From: Nitrobacteraceae bacterium AZCC 2146
Lineage (GTDB): Bacteria; Pseudomonadota; Alphaproteobacteria; Rhizobiales; Xanthobacteraceae
Length of the DNA stretch: 64,000 bases
Direction of reading: 5' to 3'
NCBI GenBank assembly: GCA_036924855.1
Contig: JBAGRP010000001.1
Location: 6,436,001-6,500,000 of the forward strand
Numbering within the stretch: the stretch's first letter is position 1; the number at the start of each line of letters is the position of its first letter. This document shows, in pieces, positions 10,314-18,927 of this stretch. The notes beneath the pieces are model-generated. The model did not search any database, had not been told where the DNA came from, and saw only the letters and a list, made by a program, of their open reading frames with translations. The translations under genes and the position numbers were made by a program.

Positions 10314-12263
10314 ATGGACCTTTTCACCAAAGCTGCCGAACTCGGAATCCAGACCGGTTTTCACGACGGACAGGGGCACTGGCACACCACCGACGCAGGC
10401 GCCCTGCAGATCATCCTCGCCGCCATGCCGATGCGAACGCCGCACCGGTTTCTGGAGCGGCCGGTGGTGGTGCGCGTCGGCGAGGCTTGCCGGACCGTCC
10501 TGACGGAGGCTGCCACGTTCCCGTTGCGGTGGAAAATTCTCAGCGGCGTTAAGGTTATCGCCGAGGGAACGACCGGCGAGCGCGGCATCGATTGGCCGGC
10601 CGATCTGCCGCTTGGCATGCACCGCCTGCACCTCACCGACGCGTCGCTGTTCTCTGAAGAGGCGCCGTTCATCGTCGCGCCGGCCAAGGCGTTTCGCGGC
10701 GAGTTCGACCGCTCCTGGATCCTGGCGGTGCAGCTTTACGGTGTGCGTTCCGCGCGCAACTGGGGCATCGGCGACTTCACCGATTTGCAGAGCCTGATCG
10801 CGATGGCGGCGAGCATCGGCGCCGGCGGCGTCGGCCTCAATCCGCTGCATGCGCTGTTCGACGACCGCCCGGCCGAATGCAGCCCGTATTCGCCGAACAG
10901 CCGGCTGTTTCTCAACCCGCTCTATATCGATGTCGAGCAACTGCCGGAATTCGCCGCCAACGATAGCGGCGATGCGCTGGAAGAGCTGCGCTCGGGCACT
11001 TTCGTCGATTACGTCGCGGTGGCCGCGGCGAAATCAGCTGCGCTGCGCGCGGCGTTCGAGGAGTTTTATGCCAACCCGAAGTCGCCGCGGCAAAAGGCCT
11101 TTGCGGCTTTTCGTGCCGAGCGCGCGCCATTGCTGACGCGCTTTGCCTGCTTCGAGGTGCTGCGGCACAAATTCCAGACCGCCTGGTGGGACTGGCCGGA
11201 GCAATGGCAGCACCCCGACGATATCCAATGCGAAGAACTCCGTGCCGGGCCCGATGGCAAGGAAGTCGCTTATATCGAATATGTGCAGTGGAATGCCGAT
11301 CTGCAGCTCAAGGCTTGCCACGACCTCACCGCCAAGCTCGGCATGAGCGTCGGGCTCTATCTCGACGTCGCCGTCGGCGTGCAGAGCGGCGGCTTCGATG
11401 CCTGGAACGAGCAGATCGCGATTTCGCGGCATCTGTCGATCGGCGCGCCGCCAGATGCGTTGCAGCCTGCCGGGCAGAACTGGGGCCTTGCCGGCTTCAA
11501 CGGCGCCGGCCTGGAAATGCAGTCCTTCGCGCCGTTCAAGGAGATGCTGCGGGCGTCGATGCGCTATGCCGGCGCGGTGCGGCTCGATCACGTGCTCGGG
11601 CTGAACCGGCTTTATGTGGTGCCGCACGGCTATGCCGCCGACAACGGCGCCTATGTGAAGATGCCGCTGCAAGCCCTGCTGGCGGTGACGGCGCAGGAAA
11701 GCGTCGCCAATCGCTGCGTGGTGATCGGCGAAGACCTCGGCACCGTGCCGGAAGGGTTTCGCGATGAACTCGCGGCGTGGGGCATCTGGTCGTATCTGGT
11801 GATGATGTTCGAGCGCGACGATCGCGGCGCGTTCCGCGGCGTCGAGCATTACGCGCCCGATGCGCTGGTCACCTTCAACACCCACGACCTGCCGACCTAT
11901 GCCGGCTGGCGCAGCCTCAGCGATCTCGTGCTGAAGCGCTCGCTTGGCATCGATCCCGGCGAGAGCGATGATTCCCGCCGCTACGCCATTGCCATGCTCG
12001 GCGAAACGTTGCGCTATCAGGCGATCTCTACCGAGGATCTCTACGCCGTGACGCAGTTCCTTGCGCGCACCCGCACGCGCCTGCTGGCGATTGCGATGGA
12101 GGATCTGCTGGGCGTCACCAACCAGCCCAACATCCCCGGCACCATCGACGAGCACCCGAACTGGCGGCAGCGGCTCCCGGTTGCGGTCGACAAGATCGTC
12201 GACGTCATCGATCTCGCCTCGCTGAAGATTGCCACCGCCGACCGCTCGACGCAGGTGGCCTGA
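10314..12263 (+). CDS. malQ: 4-alpha-glucanotransferase (amylomaltase)
   Basis: Moves glucan segments between maltodextrins, recycling the short chains left by GlgX and hydrolases. It is 649 residues from the ATG at 10314; a TTG six codons upstream is possible but less likely. A beta-rich N-terminal extension (to about 130) is followed by the GH77 barrel with ARNWGIGDFTD, AVRLDHVLGL (nucleophile Asp), VIGEDLGTVPEG (acid Glu) and FNTHDLPTY. It faces away from glgE and is followed after three bases by the GH15 gene, so the two form a small glucan-processing operon. Confidence 0.95.
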   Translation: MDLFTKAAELGIQTGFHDGQGHWHTTDAGALQIILAAMPMRTPHRFLERPVVVRVGEACRTVLTEAATFPLRWKILSGVKVIAEGTTGERGIDWPADLPLGMHRLHLTDASLFSEEAPFIVAPAKAFRGEFDRSWILAVQLYGVRSARNWGIGDFTDLQSLIAMAASIGAGGVGLNPLHALFDDRPAECSPYSPNSRLFLNPLYIDVEQLPEFAANDSGDALEELRSGTFVDYVAVAAAKSAALRAAFEEFYANPKSPRQKAFAAFRAERAPLLTRFACFEVLRHKFQTAWWDWPEQWQHPDDIQCEELRAGPDGKEVAYIEYVQWNADLQLKACHDLTAKLGMSVGLYLDVAVGVQSGGFDAWNEQIAISRHLSIGAPPDALQPAGQNWGLAGFNGAGLEMQSFAPFKEMLRASMRYAGAVRLDHVLGLNRLYVVPHGYAADNGAYVKMPLQALLAVTAQESVANRCVVIGEDLGTVPEGFRDELAAWGIWSYLVMMFERDDRGAFRGVEHYAPDALVTFNTHDLPTYAGWRSLSDLVLKRSLGIDPGESDDSRRYAIAMLGETLRYQAISTEDLYAVTQFLARTRTRLLAIAMEDLLGVTNQPNIPGTIDEHPNWRQRLPVAVDKIVDVIDLASLKIATADRSTQVA

Positions 12264-12266
12264 GCC

Positions 12267-14069
12267 GTGCCCGGCCATATCGAAGACTATGCCCTGATCG
12301 GCGACTGCGAGACAGCCGCATTGGTCAATCGCAATGGCTCGATCGACTGGCTGTGCTGGCCGACCTTCGATTCCGACGCCTGCTTTACCGCGCTGCTGGG
12401 CGGCAAAGAGTACGGCCGCTGGCAGATCGCGCCGGTGGCCGAAGTCACCAGTTGCTCGAGAAAGTATCGCGGCGACACGCTGATTTTGGAGACCCGGCTG
12501 GAAACAGTCGATGGCGCGATCACGCTGATCGACTTCATGCCGCCACGCGGCGCTGCCTCCGACGTGGTGCGTATCGTTCGTGGCGAGAGCGGCAGCGTCA
12601 AGCTGCGGATGGAGCTGGTGATCCGCTTCGGTTTCGGCGTCGACGTTCCCTGGGTCAAGCGTACCGGGGATGGCGCGCTGCTGGGGATCTGTGGGCCGGA
12701 TATGGCGGTGCTGCGCACGCCGATCGAGACCCATGGCGAAGACCTGACCACAGTGGCGGAGTTCGTCGTGAGCGCCGGCGACAGCGTGCCGTTCGTGCTG
12801 ACCTACGGGCCGTCGCACCTGAAAGTGCCGGCGCCGATCGATCCCGACCGTGCCTTGAAGGACACCGAAGAATTCTGGTCCGAATGGAGTGGCCGCTGCA
12901 CCTATGACGGCGAGGGCCGCGATCTCGTCATGCGCTCGCTGATCACCCTGAAGGCGCTGACCTATGCGCCCTCCGGCGGCATCGTCGCCGCGCCGACCAC
13001 CTCGTTGCCGGAAAAGCTCGGTGGTGCCAGAAACTGGGACTACCGCTTCTGCTGGCTGCGCGACGCCACCTTCACGTTGCTGGTGCTGATGAACAGCGGC
13101 TACACCGAGGAAGCCCTGGCGTGGCACAACTGGCTGTTGCGTGCTGCCGCGGGATCTCCGGTCGACATGCAGATCATGTACGGCATCATGGGCCAGCGTC
13201 GCCTGCTGGAATGGGAAGCCGGCTGGCTACCGGGTTACGAAGGTGCACAGCCGGTCCGCGTCGGCAATGCCGCGCACGCGCAGCTGCAGCTCGACGTCTA
13301 TGGCGAATTGATCGACGCGTTTCACCAGTCACGCGTGGCGAAGCTTCAACTCGACGACAGAAGCTGGGCGGTGGAGCGCCTGGTGCTGGAGCATCTCGCC
13401 TCGGTCTGGGACCAGCCAGACCACGGCATCTGGGAACTCCGCGGCGACGGCGCGCATTACGTGTTCTCGAAGGTGATGTGCTGGGTGGCGTTCGACCGCG
13501 GCATCAAGAGCGCGGAGACATTCGGCCTCAAGGCACCGCTGGACGATTGGCGCAGCTTGCGCGCCACCATTCACCGCGATGTCTGCGAAAAAGGCTTCAA
13601 CCCTGCGATGAATGCCTTCGTTGAATATTACGGCGCCGACGTGCTCGACGCCAGTATCCTGCTGCTGCCGGCCGTGGGCTTCCTGCCGTCCTCCGATCCC
13701 CGCGTGCAGGGCACGCTCGCGGCCATTGAACAGCACATGATGCGCGACGGCTTCGTGCTGCGTCACGATCCGCGCAAGCAGACCGGCGAGAAGCAGCCGA
13801 TCGAAGGCGCCTTTCTCGCCTGCAGCCTGTGGCTCGCCGACGCCTACATTCTGGCGGGGGAGATCGCCAAGGCGCAAGCGCTGTTTGACCGCGTCGTCGG
13901 CATCGCCAACGATGTCGGATTGTTGGCGGAAGAATACGACTCCATCGCGGATCGCCAGACCGGCAATTTTCCGCAGGCATTAACGCATATCGCGCTGGTC
14001 AACACCGCGCATAATCTGTGCGACGCGAAGCGGCAGGCGAAAAAACCGGTGATGCAGCGGGCGAAATAA
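12267..14069 (+). CDS. Glycoside hydrolase family 15 protein (glucoamylase/trehalase-like)
   Basis: An (alpha/alpha)6-barrel hydrolase expected to release glucose from maltodextrin, isomaltose-type ends or trehalose. The family does not settle which. The 600 residues show the usual start IEDYALIGDCETAALV-NGSIDWLCWP and the core GGARNWDYRFCWLRDA, then barrel segments to the end. There is no signal peptide, so it is cytoplasmic. The GTG start lies three bases after the malQ stop. With trehalose made and used next door, a trehalase role is as likely as a glucoamylase role; I leave the symbol open. Confidence 0.9.
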   Translation: MPGHIEDYALIGDCETAALVNRNGSIDWLCWPTFDSDACFTALLGGKEYGRWQIAPVAEVTSCSRKYRGDTLILETRLETVDGAITLIDFMPPRGAASDVVRIVRGESGSVKLRMELVIRFGFGVDVPWVKRTGDGALLGICGPDMAVLRTPIETHGEDLTTVAEFVVSAGDSVPFVLTYGPSHLKVPAPIDPDRALKDTEEFWSEWSGRCTYDGEGRDLVMRSLITLKALTYAPSGGIVAAPTTSLPEKLGGARNWDYRFCWLRDATFTLLVLMNSGYTEEALAWHNWLLRAAAGSPVDMQIMYGIMGQRRLLEWEAGWLPGYEGAQPVRVGNAAHAQLQLDVYGELIDAFHQSRVAKLQLDDRSWAVERLVLEHLASVWDQPDHGIWELRGDGAHYVFSKVMCWVAFDRGIKSAETFGLKAPLDDWRSLRATIHRDVCEKGFNPAMNAFVEYYGADVLDASILLLPAVGFLPSSDPRVQGTLAAIEQHMMRDGFVLRHDPRKQTGEKQPIEGAFLACSLWLADAYILAGEIAKAQALFDRVVGIANDVGLLAEEYDSIADRQTGNFPQALTHIALVNTAHNLCDAKRQAKKPVMQRAK

Positions 14070-14076
14070 CGCTGTC

Positions 14077-14158
14077 CGTCATTGCGGGGAGCCCTTGCGA
14101 CGAAGCAATCCAGTCTTGCTTGCGGCCTCTGGATTGCTTCGCTCCGCTCGCAATGACG
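14077..14158. repeat. Dispersed palindrome, family A copy 1
   Basis: Starts CGTCATTGCGGGGAGC and ends with the complement-like CGCTCGCAATGACG; the middle contains GAAGCAATCCAG and its mirror GGATTGCTTCG. The same unit recurs at 36667, 41587, 55374 and 55996. Here it lies just after the GH15 stop, between convergent genes. Confidence 0.85.
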
Positions 14159-14182
14159 ATGTTGACGCTGGGCATCACATCC

Positions 14183-14220
14183 CAACGAGTCGTCCCGGCG
14201 TTCGCCGGGACGACTCGTTG
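14183..14220. terminator. Perfect 18-bp hairpin between convergent genes
   Basis: Two perfect 18-base arms (CAACGAGTCGTCCCGGCG and its reverse complement) are separated by TT. It lies between the 3' end of the GH15 gene and the 3' end of the HAD gene, so it could end transcription from both sides. It has no T-run, and it may instead be a short member of a dispersed palindrome family. Confidence 0.55.
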
Positions 14221-14234
14221 AGAGGAGGTGCGCT

Positions 14235-15047
14235 CTATGCGCCCGCTTTCTTCTTCAAAATAATCTCGACCGCCCCCGCAAAACCCTCGTCCTCATTCGA
14301 TGCCGTCACGTCGGTCGCCTGCTTCTTCACATCGTCGGTGGCGTTGCCCATGGCGACCGACATGCCGCTGACCTTGAACATCGCCAGATCGTTGCGCATG
14401 TCGCCGATGGTGGCGATGGCGTCGGTGGAAATGTTCAGGCGCTTCGCCATCGCGGCCACGAAGGTCCCCTTGTCCTGGCCGGGCGGGGTGATGTCGAGGT
14501 AGTAGTTCTGCGAGCGCACCGCGACGGCCTGGTCGCCGAGCGCCTTCTGCATCGCGGCCTCGCAGCGCTCCAGCCGCGCGAAGTCGGCGCTGGCGCCGAC
14601 GATCTTGCAGGCTTTCGCCAGGAACGGCGTGAAATCATCGACGAAAACCGGATCGTGCTGGATGGTGTCGCGCTCGTGCGGCACATATTTGCCGTCGTCG
14701 CGCTTGATGATCCATTCTTCATTGGTGAACAGCCAGATATCGACGCCGAATTCGTTCAGCACTTCAAGGCTGCGCTGCGCGGCGGCGGCCGGGATCAGAT
14801 GCTGCTCGATCGGCTTCAGATTGCCGTCCACCATCGAGCTGCCGTTGAACGGCCCGATCGGCAGCGTGATGCCGAGCGGTGCGACCAGAAACCGCATCCC
14901 GACCGGCGGCCGGCTCGACGTGATGGTGAAGCCTATGCCGGCATCGTGCAGCTTCTGCACCGCCGCCTTGGCCTTGTCAGTGAGCCGCTTGTCGTGGGTT
15001 ACCAGCGTGCCATCGACATCGGAGACGACCAGGGCAATGCGGGTCAT
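14235..15047 (-). CDS. Cof-type HAD phosphatase
   Basis: HAD-superfamily hydrolase of the Cof/IIB type, 270 residues, probably a sugar-phosphate or small phosphorylated metabolite phosphatase. Motif I is SDVDGTLV (D10, D12), motif II is near ITSSRPPVG, and motif IV is GDMRNDLAMF near the C-terminus. Its ATG overlaps the gntK stop (ATGA), so it is the last gene of the zwf-pgl-gntK group. That context suggests a phosphosugar substrate, but the sequence does not show which one. Confidence 0.88.
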   Translation of the reverse strand: MTRIALVVSDVDGTLVTHDKRLTDKAKAAVQKLHDAGIGFTITSSRPPVGMRFLVAPLGITLPIGPFNGSSMVDGNLKPIEQHLIPAAAAQRSLEVLNEFGVDIWLFTNEEWIIKRDDGKYVPHERDTIQHDPVFVDDFTPFLAKACKIVGASADFARLERCEAAMQKALGDQAVAVRSQNYYLDITPPGQDKGTFVAAMAKRLNISTDAIATIGDMRNDLAMFKVSGMSVAMGNATDDVKKQATDVTASNEDEGFAGAVEIILKKKAGA

Positions 15048-15571
15048 GAGGTTTTCCTGTTCTGCATTTGGCCGACGATAGCATCGATGATCGCTTCGAC
15101 CGAAGCATCAATCGATACCGTGATTGGATTTTCGTCGGCGCCGGGCGGTTCCAGCGTCTTGAACTGGCTATCCAGCAGCGCCGGCGGCATGAAGTGATCT
15201 TTTCGCGCGGCAAGGCGCGCGGCAATCAGCTCCCTGGTGCCGTCGAGATAGACCATGCGGACGTCGCCACGGCCATGCACCAGAACATTGCGATAGACGC
15301 GCTTCAGCGCGGAGCAGGCGATCACGACGTGCCCGCCGGCCTTGCCGACGCGATCGATCTCGTCGGCAATGGCCTGCAGCCACGGCCAACGGTCGTCGTC
15401 GGTAAGGGGATGGCCGGCGCTCATCTTGGCGACATTGCTGGCCGGATGAAATTTGTCGCCGTCTTCAAAGGTCCAGCCGAGGCGGGCTGCCAGGTTCTCG
15501 GCGATGGTGCTCTTGCCGGAGCCGGAGACGCCCATCACGATCAGCGCGCAAAGCTGGCTCTGTTCAGCCAC
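15044..15571 (-). CDS. gntK: Gluconokinase
   Basis: Phosphorylates gluconate to 6-phosphogluconate. From the GTG at 15571 it is 175 residues, the usual size of short GntK. The P-loop is GVSGSGKST (14-22), followed by the family motifs DGDKFHPASNVAKM, PLTDDDRWPWL, ACSALKRVYR and KDHFMPPALLDSQ. An upstream in-frame start would overlap pgl by 60 bases. The GTG overlaps the pgl stop region (CGTGGCTGA) and gives the normal family N-terminus, so I chose it. Product and substrate pools are shared with the neighbouring zwf, pgl and gnd. Confidence 0.94.
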   Translation of the reverse strand: MAEQSQLCALIVMGVSGSGKSTIAENLAARLGWTFEDGDKFHPASNVAKMSAGHPLTDDDRWPWLQAIADEIDRVGKAGGHVVIACSALKRVYRNVLVHGRGDVRMVYLDGTRELIAARLAARKDHFMPPALLDSQFKTLEPPGADENPITVSIDASVEAIIDAIVGQMQNRKTS

Positions 15572-16307
15572 GATAGTTTTCCGGCAGCGCCGCGCTGTCG
15601 CACAGCCAGACCGTTTCACCCTCATACGCACGGGCGCGGTTTGCCGGCAGATCTTCTCCGGTGAGGACGCGCGTCAGGATCGCCCGCTTGTCGGCGCCGC
15701 TCAATTCAAACAGCATCTCGTGGCAGGATCCGAGCGCGGGCAGGGTCAGGCTGACACGTGGCACGAACGGCGCCACGTGCGCTTCGGAAACGCCGACCAC
15801 CCATTGATCGGTCACATTGATCGCCGGATAGCCGGGAAACAGCGAAGCGATGTGGCCGTCGGGGCCGACGCCGAGCAGCACGAGATCGAACAGCGGCTGC
15901 GGCGGGTCGAGGACGTTGGCTCCGTAGAAGGTTTTCAGCTCCGTCTCATACAGATGAGCGGCCTCGTAAGGGCTGTGAGATTCGGTTGCGATCGGATGGA
16001 TGTTGCCGGCGGGCGCGCATCGATCGAGAAAGATGCGGCGCGCCATGCTCATATTGTTCAAGGGATCGGTGGCTTTGACAAAACGGTCGTCGCCGATGAA
16101 CCAGTGCACGCGATTCCATGGAATTCGGCCGGCATAGGGCTCTTGTCCGAGCAGCTCGTACAGCTGCTTGGGGCTGGAGCCGCCAGTGAGGCAGATCGCG
16201 ATCCGGCCCGGGTTACTTTCCATGCGCGCAATGACACGTTCCGCTGCGGCCTTGGCCAGCGCCGCGGCGTCGGCGACCTCGATGATCTCGCGGTGAAAAG
16301 TCGCCAT
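15564..16307 (-). CDS. pgl: 6-phosphogluconolactonase
   Basis: Hydrolyses 6-phosphogluconolactone made by Zwf. It has 247 residues of the DevB/NagB-like fold, with LTGGSSPKQLYELL, VHWFIGDDRFV, DLVLLGVGPDGHIASLFPG and PRVSLTLPAL in the expected order. It sits four bases after the zwf stop and overlaps the gntK start, so zwf, pgl and gntK are likely one transcript. Confidence 0.95.
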   Translation of the reverse strand: MATFHREIIEVADAAALAKAAAERVIARMESNPGRIAICLTGGSSPKQLYELLGQEPYAGRIPWNRVHWFIGDDRFVKATDPLNNMSMARRIFLDRCAPAGNIHPIATESHSPYEAAHLYETELKTFYGANVLDPPQPLFDLVLLGVGPDGHIASLFPGYPAINVTDQWVVGVSEAHVAPFVPRVSLTLPALGSCHEMLFELSGADKRAILTRVLTGEDLPANRARAYEGETVWLCDSAALPENYRG

Positions 16308-16311
16308 CGCC

Positions 16312-17823
16312 CTAGCTCAGTTTCCGCCAGCTTCGGCCGTCGCGCGTCAGCAACTCGTCGGCTTCCGCCGGGCCTTCGCTGCCGGCCTGATAAGTCTTCA
16401 GGCCATTGGCACCGGCCTTCTTCCAGGCATCGAGGAACGGCTGCACCGCGCACCAGCCGGCTTCGACGCCGTCGGCGCGCTGGAACAGGATATTGTCGCC
16501 GATCATGCAGTCGTAGATCAGCGTCTCATAGCCGGTAGAGGGCTCGGCCTTGAAGTAATCCTTGTAGCGAAACTTCATCTCGACGCCATCGATCCGGATC
16601 GAGGGGCCGGGAATCTTGGTGTTGAACTGCAGCGCGATGCCCTCGGTGGGCTCGACGCCGATCACCAGATAGTTTTGCGACAGTCTTTCCACCGCGGTGT
16701 CGCGGAACATCGCGAACGGCGCCTGCTTGAACTTGATCGCCACCTCGGTGCGCTTGATGCCAAGCGCCTTGCCGGTGCGCAGATAGAACGGCACGCCGGC
16801 CCAGCGCCAGTTATCGATGGCCAGCTTCAGCGCCGCATAGGTCTCGATGGTGCTGCCCGGCTTGACGTCCTCGGTCTTGAGGTAGTCGATAATCTCGGTA
16901 TCGCCGACCTGGCCGCCGAGATATTGCCCGCGCACGGAATTCTGCAGCGCCTCGGCTTCGCTCTGGATCGTGATAGCGCCCAGCACCTCAGCTTTTTCAG
17001 AACGCACCGCATGGGCCTCGAATTTCGCCGGTGGCTCCATTGCCACCAGCGACAGCAGCTGGAACAGATGGTTCGGCACCATGTCGCGCAGCGCACCGGT
17101 GGCGTCATAGAAACTGCCGCGGTGGCCGACGCCGAGTTTCTCATCGACGGTGATCTGGACGTGGTCGATGTGGTTGCGATTCCAGATCGGCTCGAACATG
17201 CCGTTGGCGAAGCGCAGCACCAGGATATTCTGGACGGTTTCCTTGCCGAGATAATGATCGATCCGATAAATCTGCTTCTCTTCGACGATGCTGAGCAGTT
17301 CGGCGTTCAGCCTCCTTGCGGATTCGATATCGGTGCCGAACGGCTTTTCGACGACGAGGCGTCGCCAGGAACCGTTCTCCTGCAGCATGCCGGTGCGGCC
17401 GAGCTGGCGCGCGATCGGCGCGAAGGCGCTGGGCGGCGTCGCCAGATAGAACAACCGGTTGCCGGTGGTTTCGCGCTTGGCTTCGAGCTTGTCGAGCTGC
17501 TCACGCATCTTGTCGAACGACGCCGGGTTCTTTGGATCGGCTTCGATGCTGGTGACGCATTCCAGCAGCCGCTGCGCGATGGCCTCATCGACTGGGCGGG
17601 TCGCAAACTGCTTCAGGCCCTTCAGCATGTCGTCGCGCAATTCCTCGCTCGACATGCTCTGGCGGGCGATGCCGACGACGCAGAACTTGTCCGGCAGCAG
17701 GTTCGCTGCCGCGAGATTATACAGCGCCGGAATCACCAGCCGATGGGCGAGATCGCCGGTGACGCCGAAGATGACGAAGGAGCAGGGATCTGGCTTTTTG
17801 GTGGGGATCAGGGAATCTATCAC
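16312..17823 (-). CDS. zwf: Glucose-6-phosphate 1-dehydrogenase
   Basis: Oxidises glucose-6-phosphate to the lactone with NAD(P)+, feeding the Entner-Doudoroff and pentose-phosphate routes. It has 503 residues with the nucleotide-binding start [11 protein letters not shown] (about 19-29) and the active-site peptide RIDHYLGKE (187-195, H190). The GTG start overlaps the gnd stop (GTGA), showing close coupling with gnd upstream. Length and motifs are normal. Confidence 0.97.
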   Translation of the reverse strand: MIDSLIPTKKPDPCSFVIFGVTGDLAHRLVIPALYNLAAANLLPDKFCVVGIARQSMSSEELRDDMLKGLKQFATRPVDEAIAQRLLECVTSIEADPKNPASFDKMREQLDKLEAKRETTGNRLFYLATPPSAFAPIARQLGRTGMLQENGSWRRLVVEKPFGTDIESARRLNAELLSIVEEKQIYRIDHYLGKETVQNILVLRFANGMFEPIWNRNHIDHVQITVDEKLGVGHRGSFYDATGALRDMVPNHLFQLLSLVAMEPPAKFEAHAVRSEKAEVLGAITIQSEAEALQNSVRGQYLGGQVGDTEIIDYLKTEDVKPGSTIETYAALKLAIDNWRWAGVPFYLRTGKALGIKRTEVAIKFKQAPFAMFRDTAVERLSQNYLVIGVEPTEGIALQFNTKIPGPSIRIDGVEMKFRYKDYFKAEPSTGYETLIYDCMIGDNILFQRADGVEAGWCAVQPFLDAWKKAGANGLKTYQAGSEGPAEADELLTRDGRSWRKLS

Positions 17824-18857
17824 GTGCGGTCGGCCTTCGGCTTGAGGATGTCGGGCGCATCCTGACGCTTGGGGTCGGGATGCTGGTCCGGCTCCTTGTG
17901 GCCGCCGAAGCCGGCGCGCATCGCCGAGAGAATTTTTTCGGCGAAGGTGTGCTGTTTGCGCGACCGGAAGCGCGCGAACAATGCGGCGGTGAGAACTTCG
18001 GCCGGCACGGCTTCGTCAATGGCGGCATTGACGGTCCAGCGGCCTTCGCCGGAATCTTCGACGAAGCCGGAATAGGTATCGAGGGTTTCGTTCTTGGCCA
18101 GCGCGGAGGAGGTGAGGTCGAGCAGCCAGGACGGGATCACGCTGCCGCGACGCCACACTTCGGCGATATCAGGCAGGTTGAGATCGAAGCGGTGCCCCTC
18201 CGGCAGTGCGTCGATATTGGCATTCTTCAGAATGTCAAAACCCTCGGCATAGGCCTGCATCAACCCGTATTCGATGCCATTGTGAATCATCTTGACGAAA
18301 TGTCCGGCGCCGACCGGGCCGGAATGGATGTAGCCTTGCTCGATGCGCGGGTCGCGGCCGTCGCGGCCGGGGGTGCGCGGGATGTCGCCGATGCCCGGCG
18401 CGAGCGTCGCGAAGATCGGGTCGAGCCGGTCGACCACCTTCTTGTCGCCGCCGATCATCATGCAGTAGCCGCGGTCGATGCCCCAGACGCCGCCGGAGGT
18501 GCCGACATCGATGTAGTGGATGCCCTTTTCCTTCAGCGCCTTGCCGCGGCGGACATCGTCCTGCCAGAACGTATTGCCGCCGTCGATGATGACGTCATCC
18601 GGTTCGAGCAGCTTCGACAGAGTGTCGATGGTGGTCTCGGTGATCTTGCCAGCCGGCAGCATCACCCACACGGCGCGAGGTTTGCTGAGCTTGCCAACGA
18701 ATTCCTCCAGAGATCCGCCGCCGACCGAGCCATCCGCCGCCAGTGCTGCGACGGCCTTCGGGTCCTTGTCGTAGACCACCGTGGTGTGGCCGTTCTTCAT
18801 CAGGCGGCGGACAATATTGCCGCCCATCCGGCCAAGGCCGATCATGCCGAGCTGCAT
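17820..18857 (-). CDS. gnd: 6-phosphogluconate dehydrogenase, short (YqeC/GndA-like) form
   Basis: Oxidative decarboxylation of 6-phosphogluconate to ribulose-5-phosphate. The 345 residues fit the short decarboxylating family rather than the about 470-residue enterobacterial Gnd. Visible parts are the Rossmann start [23 protein letters not shown], and the substrate-binding [21 protein letters not shown]. The short form is often NAD-preferring, but that cannot be read here. It is the first gene of the gnd-zwf-pgl-gntK-HAD group. Confidence 0.93.
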   Translation of the reverse strand: MQLGMIGLGRMGGNIVRRLMKNGHTTVVYDKDPKAVAALAADGSVGGGSLEEFVGKLSKPRAVWVMLPAGKITETTIDTLSKLLEPDDVIIDGGNTFWQDDVRRGKALKEKGIHYIDVGTSGGVWGIDRGYCMMIGGDKKVVDRLDPIFATLAPGIGDIPRTPGRDGRDPRIEQGYIHSGPVGAGHFVKMIHNGIEYGLMQAYAEGFDILKNANIDALPEGHRFDLNLPDIAEVWRRGSVIPSWLLDLTSSALAKNETLDTYSGFVEDSGEGRWTVNAAIDEAVPAEVLTAALFARFRSRKQHTFAEKILSAMRAGFGGHKEPDQHPDPKRQDAPDILKPKADRT

Positions 18858-18880
18858 TGGTTCAGTCCCCTAATTGATGG

Positions 18881-18927
18881 CGCATGATCTGATCCGAAAA
18901 CCGGTATCCACTTTTCGGGATCATGCG
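18881..18927. repeat. Short imperfect palindrome between gnd and tal-pgi
   Basis: CGCATGATCTGATCCGAAAA is mirrored by TTTTCGGGATCATGCG across a CCGGTATCCAC centre. This type is commonly seen in intergenic gaps of this group of bacteria (from memory). It is the only copy found in the window and fills most of the 70-base gap. Confidence 0.75.
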
